A DNA stretch of 64,000 nt from Crenobacter cavernae (GTDB lineage Bacteria; Pseudomonadota; Gammaproteobacteria; Burkholderiales; Chromobacteriaceae), in the NCBI RefSeq assembly GCF_003355495.1, contig NZ_CP031337.1, positions 2,733,001 to 2,797,000 on the forward strand. The letters are read 5' to 3'. The position numbers and the translations under genes were made by a program. Each line of letters opens with the position of its first letter. Within the stretch, counting starts at the first letter, position 1. This document shows positions 25,655-36,339 of this stretch, one piece after another. The notes under the pieces were generated by a model, which was not told where the DNA came from, did no database searches, and worked only from the letters and a program-made list of their open reading frames with translations.

Positions 25655-27433
25655 ATGCAACCGTTGAAAAAACTGTTCGACCACGCGCGCCGCTACCGGC
25701 GCGACGCGTGGCTCGCATCCCTGTACTCGGTCACCAACAAGCTGTTCGACATCCTGCCCGAGGTGCTGATCGGCGTCGCGGTCGACGTCGTCGTCAGCCG
25801 CCAGGACTCCTTTCTCGCGCGGCTCGGCTTCGTCGACGTGAAGGTGCAGCTGGTCGTGCTCGGCGCGCTGACGGTGCTGATCTGGGGGTTCGAGTCGTTG
25901 TTCGAGTACCTGTACTCGGTGAAGTGGCGCAAGCTCGCGCAGAGCCTGCAGCACGACCTGAGGCTCGAGACCTATCACCATGTACAGAAGCTCGAGATGG
26001 CGTGGTTCGAGCAGAAGAAGAGCGGCCAGCTGATGGCGGTGATGAACGACGACATCAACCAGATGGAGCGCTTCCTCAACGGAGGCGCCAACAGCATCCT
26101 GCAGGTGCTGTCGTCGACCGTGCTGGTCAGCGCGGTGTTCTTCGCGCTGTCGCCGAAGCTCGCCGCGATCGCGCTGGCGCCGATGCCGCTGATCCTGTAC
26201 GGCACCTTCTGGTTCCAGCGCCGCCTGGCGCCGCGCTACGCGGCGGTGCGCGAGGCGGCCGGCGACATCAACGCGCGGCTTGCCAACAACCTGTCGGGCA
26301 TCGCGACGATCAAGAGTTACGCCGCCGAGGAATTCGAGGCCGCGCACGTCGAGGCCGCTAGCGACGCCTACCGCGACAAGAACGTCGAGGCGATCCGGCT
26401 GTCGAGCGCGATCACGCCGGTGATCCGCATCGCCATCCTCGCCGGCTTCGTCACCACACTGGTGTACGGTGGCTGGATGGCACTGTCGGGCGAACTGGCC
26501 GTCGGCAGCTACAGCGTGCTCGTCTTCCTGACCCAGCGCCTGTTGTGGCCGCTGACCGGCCTGGCCGAGATCGCCGACCTCTACCAGCGCTCGATGGCGT
26601 CGATCGCCCGCGTGCTGCACCTGGTCGACACGCCGATCGGCATCCCGTACGCCGGCCGCGCGCTGCCGCGCGACGGCGTCGCCGGTTCGGTCGAATTCCG
26701 TGACGTCGACTTCGCCTATGGCCTGGAATCTGGCTCAGCCCCGACGCTCTTCGGCGTCGACCTCGCGATTCCCGCCGGCCAGACGGTCGGCATCGTCGGC
26801 AGCACCGGCTCGGGCAAGAGCACGCTGATCAAGCTCTTGCTGCGCTTTTATACGCCGCGGAGCGGTCACGTGCTGCTCGACGGCGAGGACATCGCCTCGG
26901 CCGACCTCCAGGACTTGAGGCGCCTGATCGGCTACGTGAGCCAGGAGCCCTTCCTGACCGACGGCAGCATCGCCGACAACATAGCCTACGGTACGCCGGG
27001 CGCGACGCCGGGTCAGATCGAGGCTGCGGCGCGCGCCGCCGAGGCGCACGAATTCATCGCGCGGCTGCCGCAGGGCTACGACACCGAGGTCGGGGAGCGC
27101 GGCCAGCGCCTGTCGGGCGGGCAGAGGCAGCGCATCGCGCTCGCGCGCGCGATCCTGAAGAACCCGCCGGTGCTGATCCTCGACGAGGCGACGTCGGCGG
27201 TCGACAACGAGACCGAGGCGGCGATCCAGCGCTCGCTGGCCCAGGTCGCGAAGGGACGTACGACGATCGTGATCGCGCACCGGCTGTCGACGGTGCGCCA
27301 GGCCGACCGCATCTGGGTGATGGAGCACGGCCGCATCGTCGAGTCGGGTCATCACGATGAGCTGCTGGAAAAGGACGGGGTCTACGCCGGGCTATGGCGG
27401 CTGCAGACGGGGGAAAGGCTGGCCGAGGCTTGA
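25655..27433 (+). CDS. ABC exporter, fused permease-ATPase (MsbA/HlyB-like half transporter)
   Basis: 592 aa inner-membrane half transporter, working as a dimer. The N-terminal six-helix domain (about residues 15-320) begins MQPLKKLFDHARRYRRDAW; the ATPase has Walker A GSTGSGKSTLIKLLL (about 388-402), signature LSGGQRQRIALARAIL, Walker B VLILDEATSAVD and H-loop IVIAHRLSTV. Chosen start 25655; in-frame ATG at 25640 is possible. Substrate unknown (lipid or drug-like). It stands alone and ends at a hairpin shared with the next, converging gene. Confidence 0.92.
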   Translation: MQPLKKLFDHARRYRRDAWLASLYSVTNKLFDILPEVLIGVAVDVVVSRQDSFLARLGFVDVKVQLVVLGALTVLIWGFESLFEYLYSVKWRKLAQSLQHDLRLETYHHVQKLEMAWFEQKKSGQLMAVMNDDINQMERFLNGGANSILQVLSSTVLVSAVFFALSPKLAAIALAPMPLILYGTFWFQRRLAPRYAAVREAAGDINARLANNLSGIATIKSYAAEEFEAAHVEAASDAYRDKNVEAIRLSSAITPVIRIAILAGFVTTLVYGGWMALSGELAVGSYSVLVFLTQRLLWPLTGLAEIADLYQRSMASIARVLHLVDTPIGIPYAGRALPRDGVAGSVEFRDVDFAYGLESGSAPTLFGVDLAIPAGQTVGIVGSTGSGKSTLIKLLLRFYTPRSGHVLLDGEDIASADLQDLRRLIGYVSQEPFLTDGSIADNIAYGTPGATPGQIEAAARAAEAHEFIARLPQGYDTEVGERGQRLSGGQRQRIALARAILKNPPVLILDEATSAVDNETEAAIQRSLAQVAKGRTTIVIAHRLSTVRQADRIWVMEHGRIVESGHHDELLEKDGVYAGLWRLQTGERLAEA

Positions 27434-27449
27434 GGCCGCCGGGCATGAA

Positions 27450-27474
27450 AAAGGGCGCCGTTAAGGCGCCCTTT
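27450..27474. terminator. Terminator between ABC exporter and small DNA-binding-like gene
   Basis: GGGCGCC (27453-27459) and GGCGCCC (27465-27471), GTTAA loop, flanked by A5 and TTT; usable in both directions. Confidence 0.8.
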
Positions 27475-27495
27475 CTATATCGGCTGGAGACGGCT

Positions 27496-27792
27496 TCAGA
27501 ACAGCTCGCCGGTGCGGCCGGTCTGCGACTGGCACGCGATCACCAGCGCGCGGTTGATCGCCTCCTTCTTGCTGACGCCCCACCACTCGACCATCTTGTC
27601 GAGCGCCTTCTGCGCGTCGCGCGACAGCTCTACCGACATCGACAGTTCCTGGAAACGCGCGCGGCGCAAGGCGCGGCTGCGGCGCTTGCGCTCGGCGTCG
27701 GTCATCGCGCGCACGCCCAAGGGCTTGCGGCCCGGCTTCTTCTTCACGCCGCCGATCAGATCCAGGGTGTAGTGGTCGCAGGGGTCTTTCAT
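27496..27792 (-). CDS. Small basic protein, ribbon-helix-helix-like
   Basis: 98 aa. A basic central stretch KKKPGRKPLGVRAMTDAERK resembles an AT-hook-like region, followed by RRSRALRRARFQELSMSVEL and DAQKALDKMVEWWGVSKKEA, where a short strand plus two helices suggest an RHH fold as in CopG/Arc repressors. Start at 27792 gives MKDPCDHYTLDLIGGVKKK. Target unknown. It reads toward the ABC exporter terminator and is divergent from the imelysin operon, whose regulator it might be (inference). Confidence 0.6.
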   Translation of the reverse strand: MKDPCDHYTLDLIGGVKKKPGRKPLGVRAMTDAERKRRSRALRRARFQELSMSVELSRDAQKALDKMVEWWGVSKKEAINRALVIACQSQTGRTGELF

Positions 27793-27915
27793 GGGCTCGC
27801 GCCGGACGTAAGGGGGCGCAAGCATAGCACGAACCAACCTCCCGTCGGCCGTCAAAAACCGGGTTTATCCGCACGGCAAGCCGTTGACCCGGACAGGGCA
27901 AATCCCTATCATCGC

Positions 27916-27934
27916 AAAACGATAGTCATTCCCA
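27916..27934 (+). promoter_or_regulatory. Possible Fur box before the imelysin operon
   Basis: AAAACGATAGTCATTCCCA covers a partial match to the Fur hexamer array (GATA-T-ATCATT). It lies 27-45 bases before the ATG at 27961. Imelysin/IrpA proteins are iron-regulated in other bacteria, which supports but does not prove the site. Confidence 0.35.
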
Positions 27935-27960
27935 TTTAAGAACCAGAACGGACCGTCCTC

Positions 27961-29100
27961 ATGAGCTTGCGCCACACCCTGATCGCCTCCGCCCTCCTCG
28001 CGCTGACCCTCGGCCAGCCCGCGACCGCCGCCGACGCGACGCCGGCCGCCGTCGCGGAAAACTACGCCAACATCGTCCACGCCAGCTACAGCGATTCGCT
28101 CGCCGCCGCCAAGGCGCTGCAGGCGGCGATCGACCGCTTCGTCGCCGCGCCGTCCGAGGCCGGCCTCGCCGACGCGAAAAAAGCCTGGCTCGCCGCGCGC
28201 GAACCGTACGGCCAGACCGAAGCGTTCCGCTTCTACGGCGGCCCGATCGACGACGACAAGGGCCCGGAAGGCCGCATCAACGCGTGGCCGCTCGACGAGG
28301 CATATATCGACGGCGTGAAGGGCAAGCCGAAGGCCGGCATCGTCAACGCCAAGGGCCCGATCACCAAGCAGCAGCTGGCCAAGCTTAACGAGCGCGGCGG
28401 CGAGGAAAACATCAGCACCGGTTTCCACGCGATCGAATTCCTGCTGTGGGGCCAGGATTTCAATCCGAACGGCCCGGGCGAGCGCGCGTACACCGACTTC
28501 GTCGACGGCAAAGCGCCGAGCGCCGAACGCCGTCGCGCGTATCTGAAGACCGTGTCCGACCTCTTGGTCGACGACCTGAACACCGTCGCCGGCGCGTGGA
28601 CGCCTGACGCCGCCAACTACCGCGCGAAGTTCGTGAAAGACCCGGAAGCGCTGCGCAAGATGCTGGTCGGCATCGGCGTGCTGAGCCGCGCGGAACTCGC
28701 CGGCGAGCGCATCGAAGTCGCTCTCGACTCGAAGAACCAGGAAGACGAACACTCGTGCTTCTCGGACAACACCCACCGCGACATCGTCGCCAACGCGACC
28801 GGCATCCAGAACGTGTGGCTCGGCCAGTACCGCCGTGTCGACGGCAGCGTGGTCAAGGGTGCCAGCCTGAAGGACCTCGTTGCGGCGAAGAACGCCAAGA
28901 TCGCCGAGAAGACCAGCGCCGACATCGCCGCCACCGTCGCGGCGGCCGGCTCGATCCAGGCGCCGTTCGACCAGGAGATCGTCAAGGCCGACGGCCGCAA
29001 GCGCGTCACGGCGACCGTCAACGCGCTGAAGAAGCAGGCGAACGACCTCGTCGAGGCGGCCGGCGCGCTCGGCATCAAGAGGCTGAACGTCAAGGGCTAA
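27961..29100 (+). CDS. Imelysin-family periplasmic iron-regulated protein (IrpA-like)
   Basis: 379 aa. Signal peptide MSLRHTLIASALLALTLGQP ends at the TAADA region. The imelysin domain carries the GxHxxE motif in STGFHAIEFLLWGQDFNP (His about residue 157) and REPYGQTEAFRFYGGPIDD. The family (ICMP, IrpA, EfeO M75) is thought to bind iron or haem and work in iron acquisition; old peptidase claims are disputed. First gene of a four-gene operon with the same order as Pseudomonas aeruginosa PA4370-PA4373-type loci. Confidence 0.9.
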   Translation: MSLRHTLIASALLALTLGQPATAADATPAAVAENYANIVHASYSDSLAAAKALQAAIDRFVAAPSEAGLADAKKAWLAAREPYGQTEAFRFYGGPIDDDKGPEGRINAWPLDEAYIDGVKGKPKAGIVNAKGPITKQQLAKLNERGGEENISTGFHAIEFLLWGQDFNPNGPGERAYTDFVDGKAPSAERRRAYLKTVSDLLVDDLNTVAGAWTPDAANYRAKFVKDPEALRKMLVGIGVLSRAELAGERIEVALDSKNQEDEHSCFSDNTHRDIVANATGIQNVWLGQYRRVDGSVVKGASLKDLVAAKNAKIAEKTSADIAATVAAAGSIQAPFDQEIVKADGRKRVTATVNALKKQANDLVEAAGALGIKRLNVKG

Positions 29101-29160
29101 GGCCCAGCGCTTCCCGGCGGCGCGCCCACCCCGCGCGACGCCGGCGCAATTTGACCACCA

Positions 29161-29178
29161 GGCCGGACTCGTCCGGCC
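29161..29178. other. Intercistronic hairpin after the first imelysin gene
   Basis: GGCCGGAC-TC-GTCCGGCC, perfect 8-base stem with 2-base top, in the 110-base gap before the di-haem gene. No T run; likely an RNA-stability or partial attenuation element that lets the first gene be expressed at a higher level. Confidence 0.55.
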
Positions 29179-29210
29179 CTTGTCACATCTGGACTTCCCG
29201 TTTTAACGAC

Positions 29211-30608
29211 ATGAAAAACAAGCTCCTGATCGCCGCCGCGCTGCCGGTTGCCCTGTCGCTGGCGGGCTTCGGCGCCGCCGAAGTCGCCGCCTACCGAAGC
29301 GGCGACGAAAAACTGGGCGGAGACACGACCGTCTACGAGACCGGCCGCAACGCCTTCTCGCTGCCGGCCGCCAATATGGCGAGCGAGCGCCAGACGCGCT
29401 TCTTCATCGGCAACTCCTTCTTCAAGAAGGCGTGGGTCGAGGCGCCGTCGTCGACCACCGCGCGCGACGGCCTCGGCCCGCACTTCATCGCCCGCTCCTG
29501 TGGCGCGTGCCACGCCTTTGACGGCCGCGGCGAGACGCCGGCTTTCGAGAACGGACTGCAGTCCGAGCAGCCGATGGCGCTGCTGTTCCGTTTGTCCATC
29601 CCGAAGGGCAACGGGACCGCGCTCGAACCGAACTACGGCGGCCAGTTCAATAACGACGCGGTGCCGGGCGTGAAGCCCGAGGGCAAGGTCGATATCCGCT
29701 ATACAGAACGATCCGGGCGCTACGCCGACGGCGAACCCTACAGCCTCGCCGTTCCCGACTACCGCTTCACCGAGCTCGGCTACGGGCCGATGCACCTGCA
29801 GGTCCAGGTGTCGCCGCGCATCGCGCCGCAGATGATAGGCCTGGGCCTGATCGAGGCAATCCGCGACGAGGACATCGTCGCCAATGCCGAGAAGCAGAAG
29901 AACGACCCCGACGGCGTGTCCGGCCGCCCGAACCGCGTACCCGACGCGTTCGCGAAGCAAACCGTGATCGGCCGCTTCGGCTGGAAGGCCAATGTCGGCA
30001 GCATCGCGCACCAGTCGGCCGGCGCCTTCAACGGCGACATGGGGATCACCTCGCCGCCGTTCCCGGCAGAGGAATGCATGCCGTCGCAGCAGGACTGCCA
30101 GAAAGCCGTGCGCGGCGGGCATCCCGAGATCGACGCGAAGAAGCTCGACGCGGTGATCTTCTACAGCCGGACCCTGGCCGTGCCGGCGCAACGCAACGCC
30201 GACCGTCTCGACGTGCGCCGCGGCGCATGGCTGTTCAACGAGGCGCGCTGCACGACCTGCCACACGCCGGGCTACACCACCGGTGTGCTCAAGAACCTCC
30301 CCGAGGTGTCGAAGCAGCGCATCCGCCCGTACACCGACCTGTTGCTGCACGATATGGGCGAGGGGCTGGCCGATAACCGTCCGGACGCGCTCGCGACCGG
30401 CCGCGAATGGAAGACACCGCCCTTGTGGGGCATCGGCCTGTTCAACGACGTGAACGGCCACACGCGCTACCTGCACGACGGCCGCGCGCGCAACCTTGCC
30501 GAAGCCATCCTGTGGCACGGTGGCGAGGCCGAAGCGAGCCGCAAGCGCTTCGCCAATTTTTCCAAGGCCGACCGCGGCGCGCTGATCGCCTTCCTCGATT
30601 CCCTGTAA
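29211..30608 (+). CDS. Di-haem thiol-oxidoreductase-like protein (DUF1111)
   Basis: 465 aa exported c-type cytochrome. Signal peptide MKNKLLIAAALPVALSLAGF. Two CxxCH sites: SCGACHAFDGRGE (about residue 97) and CTTCHTPGYTTG (about 348). DUF1111 hallmarks include FIGNSFFKKAWVEAPSST, ARDGLGPHF, and PLWGIGLFNDVNGHTRYLHD (axial ligand region). Probably a periplasmic redox partner for iron handling by the imelysin proteins. 9 bases before the next gene. Confidence 0.92.
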   Translation: MKNKLLIAAALPVALSLAGFGAAEVAAYRSGDEKLGGDTTVYETGRNAFSLPAANMASERQTRFFIGNSFFKKAWVEAPSSTTARDGLGPHFIARSCGACHAFDGRGETPAFENGLQSEQPMALLFRLSIPKGNGTALEPNYGGQFNNDAVPGVKPEGKVDIRYTERSGRYADGEPYSLAVPDYRFTELGYGPMHLQVQVSPRIAPQMIGLGLIEAIRDEDIVANAEKQKNDPDGVSGRPNRVPDAFAKQTVIGRFGWKANVGSIAHQSAGAFNGDMGITSPPFPAEECMPSQQDCQKAVRGGHPEIDAKKLDAVIFYSRTLAVPAQRNADRLDVRRGAWLFNEARCTTCHTPGYTTGVLKNLPEVSKQRIRPYTDLLLHDMGEGLADNRPDALATGREWKTPPLWGIGLFNDVNGHTRYLHDGRARNLAEAILWHGGEAEASRKRFANFSKADRGALIAFLDSL

Positions 30609-30617
30609 GGACCCAGC

Positions 30618-31649
30618 ATGAAACGACTGCTTCTGATCGCGGCGCTGCTGGCCGCGCCACCGGCGATGGCCGCCGCCACCGCCGAGCAGGAGGCCGCCGC
30701 CGAGCGCCTCCTGTCCGGCTGGGCGACGAGCCCGCTGCTCGCCAGCATCGAGCGTTTCGCCAGCCGCAGCGCGGCGCTCGAACCGGCGTTCGAGTCGCTA
30801 TGCGCGAAACCGGCCGATGCCAAGCGCCTCGCCGGTGCCCGCGCCGCCTGGCAGAGCGCCTACCTCGCGTGGATGCCGGTCTCCAGCTTCAACTGGGGCC
30901 CGACCGCGCTCAGACGCACCGGCCGCCAGCTCGCGTTCCGCCCGGCGCGCGCCGAGCTGATTACCGCCGCGATCACGGCCGACGCCGGCCGCAAGGCCGA
31001 CGAATGGGACAAGGTCGGCGTGCCGGCCAAGGGCTTCGCCGCGATCGAGGCGCTGCTTTATAAACAACCCAAGAGCTTGGCCGAGCCCGCCGCCTGCGCC
31101 TACCTGGTCCGGCTCGGCAAGGAAGCCGGCGATGAGGCGAAGGGGCTCGCTGCCGACTGGCGCACCTTCGCCGACGAGCTCAAGCACGCCGGTGAGCCGC
31201 GCGCCAAGGCCTATCCGAAGGCGAGCGCCGCCGTGGGCGACGTCGTCAACCTGCTGATCGCCGCGACCACCGAACTCGGCGAAAAGACCTTCGGCAAGAT
31301 CGCCAAGCAGAAAACCGACAGCGTGCTCGGCGCCGCCAGTGGCAACGGCCGCGCGCTGGTCGCCGCGCAATGGCAAGGGTTGGCCGAGGTCGTGATCGGC
31401 AAAGACGGTGGCCTCGCCGCCTACCTCGACACGCAATACGAAAAACCGGTGCTCGCGCGCCAGTTGCGCGACGCGATCGCAGGCGGCAAGGGTGCGATCG
31501 CCGCCTTGCCGGCCAACCTCGCCGCCGCCCGGCCCGCCCAACTCGACAAGGCGCGCGCCGCCGTCGCCCGCCTGCAGGACCTGCTCGAGAACCCTGCCGC
31601 ACAGGCGCTCGATTTGACGGTGAGCTTCAATGAAGCCGACGGCGACTGA
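30618..31649 (+). CDS. Second imelysin-family protein
   Basis: 343 aa with signal peptide MKRLLLIAALLAAPPAMAAA. The fold is like the first imelysin protein but divergent: GFAAIEALLYKQ stands where GFHAIEFLLW is found in the first, so the metal-binding His of GxHxxE is replaced by Ala. It may therefore have another role or partner with the first. AWQSAYLAWMPVSSFNWGP is characteristic. TTGGCCGAG copies at 31077 and 31380. Its stop overlaps the next gene by 20 bases. Confidence 0.85.
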   Translation: MKRLLLIAALLAAPPAMAAATAEQEAAAERLLSGWATSPLLASIERFASRSAALEPAFESLCAKPADAKRLAGARAAWQSAYLAWMPVSSFNWGPTALRRTGRQLAFRPARAELITAAITADAGRKADEWDKVGVPAKGFAAIEALLYKQPKSLAEPAACAYLVRLGKEAGDEAKGLAADWRTFADELKHAGEPRAKAYPKASAAVGDVVNLLIAATTELGEKTFGKIAKQKTDSVLGAASGNGRALVAAQWQGLAEVVIGKDGGLAAYLDTQYEKPVLARQLRDAIAGGKGAIAALPANLAAARPAQLDKARAAVARLQDLLENPAAQALDLTVSFNEADGD

Positions 31650-32733
31650 TCCGGCGCGCCGGCGCGTGCTGAAAGGCGCGCTGGCGCTCACGCTCGGCGC
31701 GGCGTTCCCGCTGCCGGTGCCGGCCGGAGAAACGCCGCTGACCTTGCTCGCCGCGTGGAACGTCGGCAGGCGCTCGTTCGCCGGCCGGCTGCCGGCCGGC
31801 GACGCCGACCTCGACGGCGCACCGCTGCCGACGCGCGGCCATCACCTCGCGCCGATACCCGGCCGGCCGGGCGAAATGCTCGTGTTCGCACGCCGCCCGG
31901 GGCGCACCATTTCGCGCATCGCGTGGAACGAGGGCCGCGAACTCGCGCGCTACGACTACCCGGAGGAACGCCACGGCTTCGGCCACGGCATCTTCGCACC
32001 GGACGGCGCGCTCTACACGACCGACAGCGACGTCGACACCGGCAACGGCCTGATCGCACGGCGCGACCCGGGAACGCTCGCAACGTTGGCCGAGTGGCCG
32101 TCGGGCGGCATCGGTCCGCACGAACTCGTGCCGCTGGCCGACGGGCGGCTGCTCGTCGCCAACGGCGGCATTCTCACGCTGCCCGAAACCGGCCGCCTCA
32201 AGCTCAACCGCGGCAGCATGGCGCCCAGCCTCGTCGTGTTCGAGCCGCGCACCGGCAAGATCGACGCGAGTTTTACCCTCCCCGACAATCGGCTGTCGAT
32301 CCGTCACCTCGCCAAGGCGGCCGACGGCAGCGTCGGCGTCGCGCTGCAGTACGAGGGCGACGTGCCGAACCCGGCCGTGATGGCACGCTTCCACCCGCGT
32401 GACGGACTCAGCCTTCTCGGCGCGCCGAGCGAAGTACAGGCGCCGGCGCGCGGCTACGCGGCGAGCGTCGCCGGCAACGGCCGGCGCTTCGCCGCGACCT
32501 GCCCGAAAGGCGACGCGGTGCTGGTCTGGGAATCGGACGGCGCTTACGCCGGCAGCGTCGCCATCCCGCAGGCAAGCGGCATCGCGGCGACGCCCGACGG
32601 CAACCGCTTCGTCGTCAGCAGCGAAACCGGCCTGATCGCGCAGTTCGACGCCGACACGCTGGCGCCGCGCCCCGAGCTCGAGCGACGCTTCCCGGTGAGG
32701 TGGGACAACCATCTGAGCCTCGTCGCCGGCTGA
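31630..32733 (+). CDS. DUF1513 periplasmic beta-propeller protein (Tat substrate)
   Basis: 367 aa. The N-terminus ARRRVLKGALALTLGAAFPL has a twin-arginine-like motif and hydrophobic core. RGHHLAPIPGRPGEMLVFAR and YPEERHGFGHGIFAPDGALY are DUF1513 signatures; repeated strands indicate a propeller. DUF1513 is almost always the last gene after imelysin/DUF1111 genes, so it should take part in the same periplasmic iron process. Function untested. Starts within the end of the second imelysin gene, so translation is coupled. Confidence 0.88.
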   Translation: MKPTATDPARRRVLKGALALTLGAAFPLPVPAGETPLTLLAAWNVGRRSFAGRLPAGDADLDGAPLPTRGHHLAPIPGRPGEMLVFARRPGRTISRIAWNEGRELARYDYPEERHGFGHGIFAPDGALYTTDSDVDTGNGLIARRDPGTLATLAEWPSGGIGPHELVPLADGRLLVANGGILTLPETGRLKLNRGSMAPSLVVFEPRTGKIDASFTLPDNRLSIRHLAKAADGSVGVALQYEGDVPNPAVMARFHPRDGLSLLGAPSEVQAPARGYAASVAGNGRRFAATCPKGDAVLVWESDGAYAGSVAIPQASGIAATPDGNRFVVSSETGLIAQFDADTLAPRPELERRFPVRWDNHLSLVAG

Positions 32734-32846
32734 GCCGGATCGTGCCAGACAGATTCCCGTCGCGCGGCTCGATTCATTTTCTTATGCACAGGTGCGGCGA
32801 AACTTTCAAAAGCCGCGCAGCACCGCGCCCTTTTCCTGCGGAACCC

Positions 32847-32875
32847 TTGACCGGCCAGGGGGAAAAAGATAAAAC
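32847..32875 (+). promoter_or_regulatory. Sigma-70-like promoter
   Basis: -35 TTGACC (32847-32852), 17-base spacer, -10 TAAAAC (32870-32875). Start expected near 32882, giving a leader of about 170 bases. Confidence 0.55.
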
Positions 32876-32899
32876 GTCACCATACGTCCGTAGTGTCGA

Positions 32900-32909
32900 T
32901 TGTATACAA
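32900..32909. promoter_or_regulatory. TTGTATACAA palindrome, GntR/FadR-type operator candidate
   Basis: Perfect 10-base palindrome fitting the TNGTNNNACNA-like sites of FadR-subfamily GntR regulators, placed just downstream of the predicted start site where a repressor would block transcription. No GntR gene in the window. Confidence 0.35.
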
Positions 32910-33050
32910 GCGAAACTATGACCGGCCGGTCCGGGCCAACCGCCCGCCCCGCGTTCCGACAGACCATGCGTGCCAAAAGCATCACATGGTTAATGACCCT
33001 GACGACCCCATTACAGACCGCATCCGTCTTAAATGAACAAGGGCATTTCC

Positions 33051-34244
33051 ATGCAGTTCTTCCGCTACACCCTGATCGCCGCCGGCGTACTCGCGCTGGC
33101 CGCCTGCAACGAATCCCAAGACCAGGCCGCCACCGGCCAGCCGGCCGACGCCGGCGAGATCGTCGTCAAGATCGGCTCGGCCAACCCGCTGACCGGTCCG
33201 TTCGCCCACTGGGGGCGTGACAGCGACAACGGCGTGAAGCTCGCCGCCGAAGAAGCCAACGCCGAAGGCATCACGCTGGACGGCAAGAAGGTCAAGTTCG
33301 AAGTGGTGTCCGAAGACGACCAGGCCGACCCGAAGGTCGCGACCCAGGTCGCGCAGCGCTTCGTCGACGCCGGCGTCGCCGGCGTGATCGGCCACCTGAC
33401 GTCGGGCGCCTCGATCCCGGCGTCGCGCCTCTACTCCGACGCCGGCATCCCGATGGTCGCCGCCTCGGTCACCAGCCCGAAATTCACCCAGCAGGGCTAC
33501 AGCAACACCTTCCGCATCATCGCCAACGACACGCAGCAGGGCGAGGCGCTCGCCAAGTTCGCGCTCGGCACGCTGAAGGCGAAGAAGATCGCGGTGATCG
33601 ACGACCGCACCACCTACGGCCAGGGCCTGGCCGACGACTTCGCCCGATCGGTGGAAGCCGCCGGCGGCAAGGTCGTCAAGCGCGAGTACACGACCAACAG
33701 CTCGACCGACTTCATGGCGATCCTGACGTCGATCAAGGGCGAACAGCCGGATCTGGTGTTCTACGGCGGCATGGACGCGCAGGCCGGCCCGATGGTCAAG
33801 CAGATGGCCAAGGTCGGCCTGAAGGCGGCCTTCATGGGCGCCGACGGCATCAACACCGCCGAGTTCATCAAGCTCGCCGGCAAGAACGGCGAGAATGCGT
33901 ACGCGTCGAGCGCCGGCGCGCCGAAGGCCCAGATGCCGGGCTTCGCTTCGTTCAACGACAAGTTCAAGGCCAAGTTCAACGCCGAGATCCAGGCTTACGC
34001 GCCGTACACCTACGACGCGACGCGCGTGCTGATCGACTCGATGAAGCGCGCCGGCTCGGCCGAGCCGAAGCAATACCTGCCGGAACTGGCCAAGACCAAG
34101 CTCGAAGGCGTGACCGGCCCGATCGAGTTCACGCCGAGCGGCGACATCAAGAACGGCACCGTCGCGCTGTACCAACTCAAGACCGGCAAGTGGGAAACCG
34201 TGGGCGCCCCGGCCGCCAAGGCCGACGCGTCTGCCGCCAAGTAA
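33051..34244 (+). CDS. Branched-chain amino acid ABC transporter substrate-binding lipoprotein
   Basis: 397 aa. Lipobox LALAACNES places Cys near residue 19; the mature protein is a periplasmic-binding fold type I (Leu/Ile/Val or amide family): KIGSANPLTGPFAHWGRDSD, AGVIGHLTSGASIPASRLYS, GMDAQAGPMVKQMAKVG. Start 33051 is chosen because AAGGG lies 7 bases upstream; ATG 33033 lacks a ribosome site. No livHMGF genes follow; a stack of terminators ends the unit, so it works with a permease encoded elsewhere. Confidence 0.9.
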   Translation: MQFFRYTLIAAGVLALAACNESQDQAATGQPADAGEIVVKIGSANPLTGPFAHWGRDSDNGVKLAAEEANAEGITLDGKKVKFEVVSEDDQADPKVATQVAQRFVDAGVAGVIGHLTSGASIPASRLYSDAGIPMVAASVTSPKFTQQGYSNTFRIIANDTQQGEALAKFALGTLKAKKIAVIDDRTTYGQGLADDFARSVEAAGGKVVKREYTTNSSTDFMAILTSIKGEQPDLVFYGGMDAQAGPMVKQMAKVGLKAAFMGADGINTAEFIKLAGKNGENAYASSAGAPKAQMPGFASFNDKFKAKFNAEIQAYAPYTYDATRVLIDSMKRAGSAEPKQYLPELAKTKLEGVTGPIEFTPSGDIKNGTVALYQLKTGKWETVGAPAAKADASAAK

Positions 34245-34252
34245 GACCGGGC

Positions 34253-34278
34253 AAGGTTGGCCGAGCTCGGCCAACCTT
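34253..34278. terminator. Head-to-head pair of the repeated word after the lipoprotein gene
   Basis: AAGGTTGGCCGAGC (34253-34266) and GCTCGGCCAACCTT (34265-34278) share a GC at the centre and form a perfect 26-base palindrome 9 bases after the stop. No T run follows, so it may act together with the next hairpin. Confidence 0.75.
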
Positions 34279-34287
34279 TGCCAAAAC

Positions 34288-34313
34288 AAAAAAGCCGCAA
34301 TCGCGGCTTTTTT
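34288..34313. terminator. Bidirectional terminator
   Basis: AAAAAAGCCGC / GCGGCTTTTTT with AATC loop, right after the word pair. Confidence 0.9.
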
Positions 34314-34357
34314 CATGTGTGCGACATGCGGCTGTCGGAAAATTCATTTGGGATAAT

Positions 34358-34385
34358 AAAAAAGGCACCTTGCGGTGCCTTTTTT
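34358..34385. terminator. Bidirectional terminator before the typA stop
   Basis: AAAAAAGGCACC / GGTGCCTTTTTT with TTGC loop. It separates typA from the lipoprotein gene that converges on it. Confidence 0.9.
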
Positions 34386-34406
34386 CATCCAGCGGGAACG
34401 TGACGC

Positions 34407-36215
<1,809 letters not shown>

Positions 36216-36339
36216 GGTGCGTTTTGCGTGCGGAAAGATAAACCGACAGATTCTATCATGCCTTGGATGACAGGCCCAAGCTTGGGTCTCCCCTAGCCTT
36301 TCGGTAAACTGCGCCGGTTTGCGATTTTGGAGATGCACG

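Larger units (their letters stand above)
32734..33050. other. 317-base regulatory gap before the amino acid binding lipoprotein
   Basis: No gene seen. It contains a good promoter (32847-32875), a TTGTATACAA palindrome (32900-32909) and about 140 bases of leader. No convincing terminator follows the DUF1513 gene. Confidence 0.5.

Noticed and set aside
27961..29100. First imelysin protein as a proven insulin-cleaving protease
   Set aside because: That name comes from old Pseudomonas work; the family is better supported as iron-related binding protein, so I give no peptidase function.
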